From contig CAKZZH010000042.1 of NCBI GenBank assembly GCA_937885345.1, positions 1 to 21,991 on the forward strand: a stretch of 21,991 nucleotides of DNA, read 5' to 3'. Positions 15,421 to 21,991 of the stretch are shown here, in pieces (the stretch's first letter is position 1; each line of letters begins with the position of its first letter). Under the pieces are notes generated by a model. It saw only the letters and a program-made list of their open reading frames with translations, was not told the DNA's origin and did no database searches. The DNA comes from an uncultured Lachnospiraceae bacterium. GTDB taxonomy: Bacteria; Bacillota; Clostridia; Lachnospirales; Lachnospiraceae. A program made the position numbers and the translations under genes.

Positions 15421-16407
15421 ATGGGAGATAATACCGGCAATACCAATCTAAATATCGATATAGTTGTGCCCTGCTACAATGAGCAGGAAATGATAAGCAC
15501 GTTCTATAATGTGACCGAAGAAATAGTAAGTAAGATCGAGAATACGCATTTTACATTCATCTTCATCAATGACGGAAGCAATGATGATTCCCTGCTTATA
15601 ATGAAGGGGCTTGCTTCAACCTATGACAATGTCAGATACGTTTCCTTCTCCAGGAATTTTGGCAAGGAGTCGGCCATTCTCTCAGGCCTTGAGGCATCAA
15701 GCGGCGACTATGTGATCGTGATGGATTCGGATCTTCAGCATCCTCCTGCAATTATACCAAGAATGGTTGAAAGCGTTCGTGCAGGTCACGACTGCTGTGC
15801 CGGTTACAGAGCGGACCGCAAGGGCGAAGGGCGTTTCAGAAGTTTTCTTTCCAGGAATTTCTACAAATTCAACAATAAAATGACCAATGTAAATATGCCC
15901 TACAATGCTACGGATTTCCGTATTATGTGCAGAAAAGCGGTAGATGCGATAATATCCCTGCCCGAGGTGCAGCGTTTTTCCAAGGGTATATTCGCATGGG
16001 TCGGCTTTGATACCGAATGGATCCCTTTTGAGAATGTGGAGAGACCTGCCGGCAAATCCAAGTGGTCGACCACCGGACTTTTTAAATACGCAATGGACGC
16101 TCTTCTCTCCTTTTCGATGTTTCCGCTTAAAATACTCGTGACCATGGGAAGTATTTTCTCGGCTATCGCAATGATATTTGCGGTCTATGAACTTATTAAA
16201 ACCCTTGTTATAGGCAAAGAAACGCCGGGCTATGCCTCAACCATAATCGTTATATTGTTCATCGGCGGAATACTTGAAATATCGCTCGGAATAATCGGCG
16301 AATACATCGGCAGGATCTTTACGGAGATAAAGCACAGACCGGTATACATTGTCAAAGAAACCAATGTGGAGAAGCAGGATGAAGGACCTGATAAAGAAAC
16401 TCATTAA
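15421..16407 (+). CDS. GT2 polyprenyl-phosphate glycosyltransferase (GtrB/CsbB-like)
   Basis: A 328-residue membrane-attached family 2 glycosyltransferase of the DPM1/GtrB/CsbB kind, which loads a sugar from a nucleotide donor onto undecaprenyl phosphate at the cytoplasmic face. The GT-A start IVVPCYNEQE (14-23), FINDGSNDDS (48-57), the DxD-like motif in VMDSDLQHPP (100-109) and the acceptor-side GKSKW (211-215) are all present. Two C-terminal membrane helices (about 233-258 and 272-297) match the GtrB fold. The start has GGGGG six bases upstream. It overlaps the GtrA flippase gene by 29 bp, and YfhO follows, as in CsbB systems. The sugar cannot be read from sequence; glucose and N-acetylglucosamine are the common choices. 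Confidence 0.93.
   Translation: MGDNTGNTNLNIDIVVPCYNEQEMISTFYNVTEEIVSKIENTHFTFIFINDGSNDDSLLIMKGLASTYDNVRYVSFSRNFGKESAILSGLEASSGDYVIVMDSDLQHPPAIIPRMVESVRAGHDCCAGYRADRKGEGRFRSFLSRNFYKFNNKMTNVNMPYNATDFRIMCRKAVDAIISLPEVQRFSKGIFAWVGFDTEWIPFENVERPAGKSKWSTTGLFKYAMDALLSFSMFPLKILVTMGSIFSAIAMIFAVYELIKTLVIGKETPGYASTIIVILFIGGILEISLGIIGEYIGRIFTEIKHRPVYIVKETNVEKQDEGPDKETH
16368..16378 (+). promoter_or_regulatory. Ribosome-binding site deciding the GtrA start
   Basis: GGAG at 16368-16371 lies seven bases before the ATG at 16379, inside the glycosyltransferase gene. A longer in-frame ATG at 16349 lacks this spacing and would add ten polar residues before the usual GtrA start. Confidence 0.7.
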
Positions 16408-16855
16408 TAAAGAAACCATAACATATATCATATTCGGCATTCTCACCACTCTTATCAACTATGCGGCATATTGGTTATTCCATGAGGTGCTCCGTATTCC
16501 GAATGCCGTTGCCAATATCATAGCGTGGGTGATCGCTGTTCTCTTCGCTTTCATAACCAATAAAATATGGGTTTTCGAGAGCAGGACAAACAGTTTTAAG
16601 GAGTTTTTCTCCGAACTTTGGAAATTCGTACTTGCAAGAATTCTCTCCTTCGTTGTTGAAGAAGCCTTTATGATACTTGCTGTTGACATATTCAAGATAG
16701 ATGATAAAGTACCTCACGGCTCACTTATTGCAAAGGTTGTTATCTCCGTTGCTGTCGTGATAATCAACTATTTTGCAAGCAAACTTCTAATATTTAAGAA
16801 AAAAGGGAATGAAGTAACCGATGACGGAATTAAAGAAGAATCAGAACAATCTTAA
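16379..16855 (+). CDS. GtrA family polyprenyl-phosphate-sugar flippase
   Basis: A 158-residue protein with four membrane helices and a polar, acidic C-terminal end. GtrA/GtcA proteins are thought to move the undecaprenyl-phosphate sugar made by the neighbouring GT2 enzyme to the outer face of the membrane. Family landmarks are TYIIFGILTTLINYAAYWLF near the start, the NKIWVFES loop after the second helix, and the closing INYFASKLLIFKKK. It overlaps the glycosyltransferase by 29 bp and the YfhO gene by 35 bp, so the three are probably made together. The assignment rests on length, helix pattern, motifs and position between its two usual partners. Confidence 0.93.
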   Translation: MKDLIKKLINKETITYIIFGILTTLINYAAYWLFHEVLRIPNAVANIIAWVIAVLFAFITNKIWVFESRTNSFKEFFSELWKFVLARILSFVVEEAFMILAVDIFKIDDKVPHGSLIAKVVISVAVVIINYFASKLLIFKKKGNEVTDDGIKEESEQS

Positions 16856-19552
16856 TGAAAGTGCAGCCGCAGGCAGCGCACGCGCGCATTCGCACAATGT
16901 GAGCGCAGAAGAAGTCATATATGAGCTTACACACGGCAAGGCAGTATATATTCTTGCCTTCGTTGTGCCCCTCATAATCATAGTTACGGTTTTTATGCTT
17001 AAGAAAATATATCCCTTCGGAGACTATTGCTATCTTCGTTCGGATATGTATCATCAATATTGCCCTTTCTTCTCGGAACTTTGGGAGAAACTTAAAACCG
17101 GCGGCAGTCTGACCTACACCTGGGATGTGGGTATGGGAACGAATTTTACCGCGATCATCGGTTACTATCTGTCCAGTCCGAGCAACTGGTTTATTGCGCT
17201 CTTCCCGCAGAAGTCCATGATCGAGATAATGAACGTTATCATTATGCTGAAGCTTGCGGGCGCATCTCTTTCGATGACAGTATTTCTTGTGCAGCACACA
17301 GGCAAGCGCAGCATCGTGGCAACCATGATCGGTATGTTCTACGGACTTTCGGCTTTTGCCGCTGCATATGCATGGAATCTTATGTGGCTTGACTGCGTAC
17401 TTCTCTTCCCCCTTATAGTGCTTGGACTTGAGAAGCTTGTTAAGAGCGGCAAAGGACTTCTCTATTCGATAACACTCGGATTTGCCATACTTTCCAATTA
17501 CTATATCGCTATAATGATCTGCATCGGACTGGTGCTGTATTTTATAGTTGCTTTCGTGTGCCTTCCCGGCGAAGAACGAACTCTTGTAAATTGTTGCAAA
17601 GCTGTCTTAAGATTTGCCCTCTACTCGGTGCTTGCGGCACTTTTTGCCTGCATACTGCTTCTTCCCGAAGTGTTTGCTCTCGGTTATACTGCCTCGAGCA
17701 ATATCAATTTCCCGGATACATTAAGCAGATACTTCTCTTTCATAACCATGATATCAAGGCATCTGATCAATGTTAAAGTAGAACTTGGGCTGTCGCATCT
17801 ACCTAATATTTACTGCGGTGTGGGGGTTTTCATCCTCTTCCCGCTCTATATTATGACCAAGAACATCCCTGTACGTCAGCGGATCGCCAAAGTCGCATTC
17901 GTCATAATAATGCTTCTTGCATTTAACCTTAATATTCCGAATTTTATATGGCATGGCTTCCATTTCCCCAATTCACTGCCCTGCCGTGAGTCTTTCATAT
18001 ACATCTTTATTCTGCTTGCGGTGTGCCACGAGGCACTCATCAATTACAAGCAGTGGACCAAAAAGGACATTGCGGTCAGTTTCTGGTGCATCGCGATGCT
18101 TATGCTTTACATCGGACACTCCGTGATCACGGATGATTCCACGATCACTTTCACATCGCTGTATGTGACACTTGCGTTTGTGGTTATATATTTTACGATG
18201 ATGCTGATCGTGCGCAAATCGCGCAAAAGTGCAACTTACATACTTCTTCCTCTCTATCTTGTTTCGATCGGCGAATGCCTTGCGAATATGAATACCACAG
18301 GATATGGCGTGACCGGAAGAAGCAATTATCTCAAAGATTATGACAATGTAGCAACGCTCCTTGACTCGGCAAGCGAGATCGAAGGTGAGAACTCATTTTA
18401 CCGTGTGACCAAATTCCGCGGCTATCGTTCCAAGAATGATGCGGCATGGCACAATTTCCACGGTGCGTCAACATTCTCTTCCACCTCATACGCCGCGCTT
18501 ACCGATTTCTATGATATCGTGGGACTTGAGCACTCCTTCAATGCTTATGCCATCAACGGTGCGACTCCCGTAGTATACTCGCTATTCGGTATAAAATATC
18601 TTCTCTCGAACGAAGCGATCGGCGGAAGCCTCTACACACTTGCCGAGACCGCCTATGATGAAGCCTCGACAAGCACCGAATTTCTGTACTCAAATGCTGG
18701 TGCGGCTGCAATAGCCTATGCAGGAAGAAGCAGATTCCTTACGGATTTTAATCTCAACGAGACCGATCCTTTTAAAGCCCAGAACGACTGGGTTGAATCA
18801 CTTACAGGGATCACTGGGATCTTCGAGCCTATCTATTATACCGATAACGGTGATTCTGCGGTATATGTTGCGGACGAAGATTTGTATCTGTATATGTACT
18901 GCACCAATACAAGCGTTGAAACCATCAATGTCACAACATCTAACGGCACGAGTTCCACTTATACCGGAATAAATCACGGAAGAACCGTAGATCTTGGCTT
19001 TATAACAAGCGGAACAACCGTAACTGCAGTGGATTCAAGCAATGACAAGAAGAATGTTCCGATGCTTATGTACCAACTTAATATTGATAAATACAACGAA
19101 TTATGCGAATATCTAAGCAATAATAATTATATTGTCACATCCTACAGTGACACATCGATAAGCGGAAATATAAGCCTTGAGAAGGGACAGATGCTTGTAA
19201 CCACAATCCCTTACGATAAAGGCTGGACGATGTATGTTAACGGCGTGGAAACCCCTTACACCTACTATGGTAATGAGGCTTTTATTGCAGCATATCTCGA
19301 TCCCGGTGATTACACGATTGAATTCAAATATGTTCCGGGCGGTCTTAAGGCAGGCATTATATGCACCATTGCCGCCATCATCGTATGGGGACTTATGATA
19401 TTCTTCCGCATATGCGTCGGCAAAGAGATTACCGAAGACGGTGCCATAGACATACTTTTTATCAAGAAGAAGAGCGAGCCGGATGATGACGAGCCGATCG
19501 AAGGCACCGGCAAGCCAAACGAAGGCGATACAGAAAGCGAGGACAAAGAATA

Positions 19553-19553
<1 letters not shown>
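16821..19553 (+). CDS. YfhO family membrane glycosyltransferase
   Basis: A 910-residue GT-C-type integral membrane protein. After a polar N-terminal stretch (1-39), membrane helices start at about 42. The signature region SDMYHQYCPFF (74-84) through TYTWDVGMGTNF (98-109) and YLSSPSNW contains the acidic residues expected of a GT-C active site on the outer loop. Many helices follow to about 475, then a large extracytoplasmic domain (about 480-840), one final helix (about 842-865) and an acidic cytoplasmic tail ending in EDKE. In Bacillus and Listeria, YfhO proteins take the flipped polyprenyl sugar and attach it to lipoteichoic acid; the target here is not known. The ATG lies within the end of GtrA with only a weak AAGGGA upstream, so translation is probably coupled. 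The stop overlaps the argH ATG by one base. Confidence 0.9.
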
Positions 19554-20934
<1,381 letters not shown>

Positions 20935-20938
<4 letters not shown>

Positions 20939-20981
20939 GGACAAAAAAAGGCATGCAATGCATGCCTTTTTTTGTCCTCAG
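20935..20981. terminator. Bidirectional intrinsic terminator between argH and atpC
   Basis: A perfect 22-bp inverted repeat (20935-20956 and 20960-20981) with loop AAT. The GC-rich tip GGCATGC/GCATGCC is flanked by seven A on one side and seven T on the other, so it can stop transcription from either strand. The argH stop TGA (20936-20938) and the atpC stop TGA (20980-20978) sit at mirror positions inside the arms. Confidence 0.93.
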
Positions 20982-21394
20982 TGCACACCGCTCTCTGCCG
21001 CCACGCTCTTTCTGACAAGCGCACGCTTCAGGCGGGCTTCCGCCAGACGCTGTTCCACACTGGAAAGCTGGGACTTCTGCTCCAGCATCTTCCGGGCCCG
21101 CTCCTCGGCGGCCTCGGCCCTGTGCACGTCGATGGTATCGGCCCACTCAAAGGTCGTGGGCACCAGAGAGACGCGGCCATCCAGGACCGACAGAATGCCG
21201 CCGATACACGCAGCCTCACGGCGCTTGCCGTCGCAGACAACCAGCGCTCGGCCCATGCCCAGGGCGGTCACGAGATTCACATGCCCCGCCATGATGCCGA
21301 TCTCGCCATCGATGGTCCGTACCACCAGCTCCTCGGCCTCGCCTTCAAACTGCATACCGTCCGGCGTGACGATTTTCAGGGGGAAACTTCTCAT
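20978..21394 (-). CDS. atpC: F1Fo ATP synthase epsilon subunit
   Basis: The rotor subunit that links the gamma stalk to the c-ring and can inhibit ATP hydrolysis. The protein has 138 residues, typical length. The N-terminal beta-sandwich (about 1-85) begins FPLKIVTPDGMQFEGEAEELVVRT and contains GEIGIMAGHVNLV. The C-terminal helical hairpin (about 88-135) holds the alanine- and arginine-rich RAEAAEERARKML stretch. The start overlaps the atpD stop by 4 bp (ATGA), the usual end of an atp operon. Codon use is G/C-rich, like the distal half of argH and unlike the rest of the window, so it probably belongs to a different genome. Confidence 0.94.
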   Translation of the reverse strand: MRSFPLKIVTPDGMQFEGEAEELVVRTIDGEIGIMAGHVNLVTALGMGRALVVCDGKRREAACIGGILSVLDGRVSLVPTTFEWADTIDVHRAEAAEERARKMLEQKSQLSSVEQRLAEARLKRALVRKSVAAESGVH

Positions 21395-21947
21395 TTCGCC
21401 TCACCTTCCTGGAACTTGGCCACCACGTCGTCAATGGAGCCGGCATACAGGAAGAAGGATTCGGGAATCTCATCATGCTTGCCGTCGATAATTTCGCGGA
21501 AACCACGGATCGTCTCCTTCAGCGGCACATACTTGCCCTGATAGCCTGTGAACTGTTCCGCCACAGAGAAGGGCTGGGACAGGAAGCGCTGAATTCGGCG
21601 CGCTCTCGCCACCGCGGCACGGTCTTCCACGCTCAGTTCATCCATGCCGAGCACGGCGATGATGTCCTGCAGCTGCCGGTACTTCTCCAGAACCTGCTGG
21701 ACTGCCCGGGCGGTTTCATAGTGGTCTTTGCCCAGAATATCCGGTTCAAGCATCCGCGAAGAGCTCTCCAGCGGATCTACTGCCGGATAAATCCCCAGCT
21801 CCGCAATGGAGCGGGACAGTACCGTGGTCGCATCCAGATGGGCAAAAGTGGTAGCGGGAGCAGGGTCTGTCAGGTCGTCGGCAGGGACATAGACAGCTTG
21901 CACCGACGTGATGGAACCTTTCTTCGTGGACGTAATACGCTCTTGGA
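21391..21947 (-). CDS. atpD: F1Fo ATP synthase beta subunit, 3' part only
   Basis: C-terminal part of the catalytic beta subunit. The frame is open from the end of genomic sequence: reading leftward from 21945 it encodes QERITSTKKGSITSVQ and then AVYVPADDLTDPAPATTFAHLDATTVLSR, which is very conserved. The DELSEED-type helix is present as DELSVED, and the C-terminal bundle is complete. The GTG at 21903 is an internal valine codon (SVQ), not a start. About 185 residues are present of roughly 460-470; the nucleotide-binding P-loop half is missing because the sequence ends in adapter, not because the gene is broken. Stop overlaps the atpC start by 4 bp. Confidence 0.95.
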
Positions 21948-21991
21948 AGATCGGAAGAGCGTCGTGTAGGGAAAGAGTGTAGATCTCGGTG
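21948..21991 (+). other. Illumina TruSeq adapter sequence (artefact)
   Basis: The last 44 bases begin AGATCGGAAGAGCGTCG and end in AGATCTCGGTG. This is the reverse complement of the Illumina universal P5-side adapter, recognised from memory. The preceding bases read as ordinary atpD up to 21947, where the codon before CAA lacks only its first base, consistent with Leu-Gln-Glu-Arg. This is unremoved adapter at a contig end, not genomic DNA. Confidence 0.98.

Noticed and set aside
21391..21903. A complete small gene starting at GTG 21903
   Set aside because: The frame stays open upstream and encodes conserved ATP synthase beta sequence up to the adapter, so the GTG is an internal valine.

Overview
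The window looks like a draft or metagenomic contig from a Gram-positive anaerobe of the Clostridia, most like Lachnospiraceae. This is inferred from protein character: the argG, trkA/trkH, YfhO and GerMN types, lipoprotein signals and strong GGAGG-type ribosome sites. Positions 1 to about 20,290 are near 45% G+C with CTT as the preferred leucine codon. From about 20,290-20,345 to 21,947 the DNA is near 60% G+C with CTG preferred, and probably comes from another organism. The last 44 bases (21948-21991) are Illumina TruSeq adapter, not biology.

Layout. A 185-bp divergent promoter region (10898-11082) separates two long gene sets. Leftward on the minus strand: argJ, argB, argD, a solute-binding lipoprotein, comEA, a response regulator, a sensor histidine kinase, a GerMN lipoprotein and comEC. 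Rightward on the plus strand: argG, trkA, trkH, a GT2 glycosyltransferase, a GtrA flippase, a YfhO membrane protein and argH. Gaps are tiny or genes overlap throughout (the largest is 73 bp, argJ-argB), so each set can be read as one operon. No gene-free stretch exceeds 300 bases, and I saw no tRNA, rRNA, CRISPR array, insertion sequence or prophage. Beyond argH, after a perfect 22-bp inverted-repeat terminator, lie convergent atpC and the 3' part of atpD.

How the genes work together. ArgJ, ArgB and ArgD cover the acetylated-intermediate steps of ornithine synthesis, and ArgG and ArgH cover citrulline to arginine. argC, argF and carAB are not in the window. ComEA and ComEC are the DNA receptor and inner-membrane channel for transformation, with a two-component system and a GerMN lipoprotein encoded between them. 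TrkA and TrkH form a potassium uptake system. GT2, GtrA and YfhO form a three-part cell-envelope glycosylation module like Bacillus CsbB-GtcA-YfhO: undecaprenyl-phosphate sugar synthesis, flipping, and transfer outside the cell.

Most notable: (1) argG carries a 73-residue histone-H1-like lysine/alanine/proline tail; (2) the argJ and argG promoters are arranged as a dyad, with both -35 boxes inside one inverted repeat; (3) argH appears to be a chimera of two genomes, which together with the adapter means everything right of about 20,290 should not be assigned to the main organism. I found no convincing wholly new multi-gene system.
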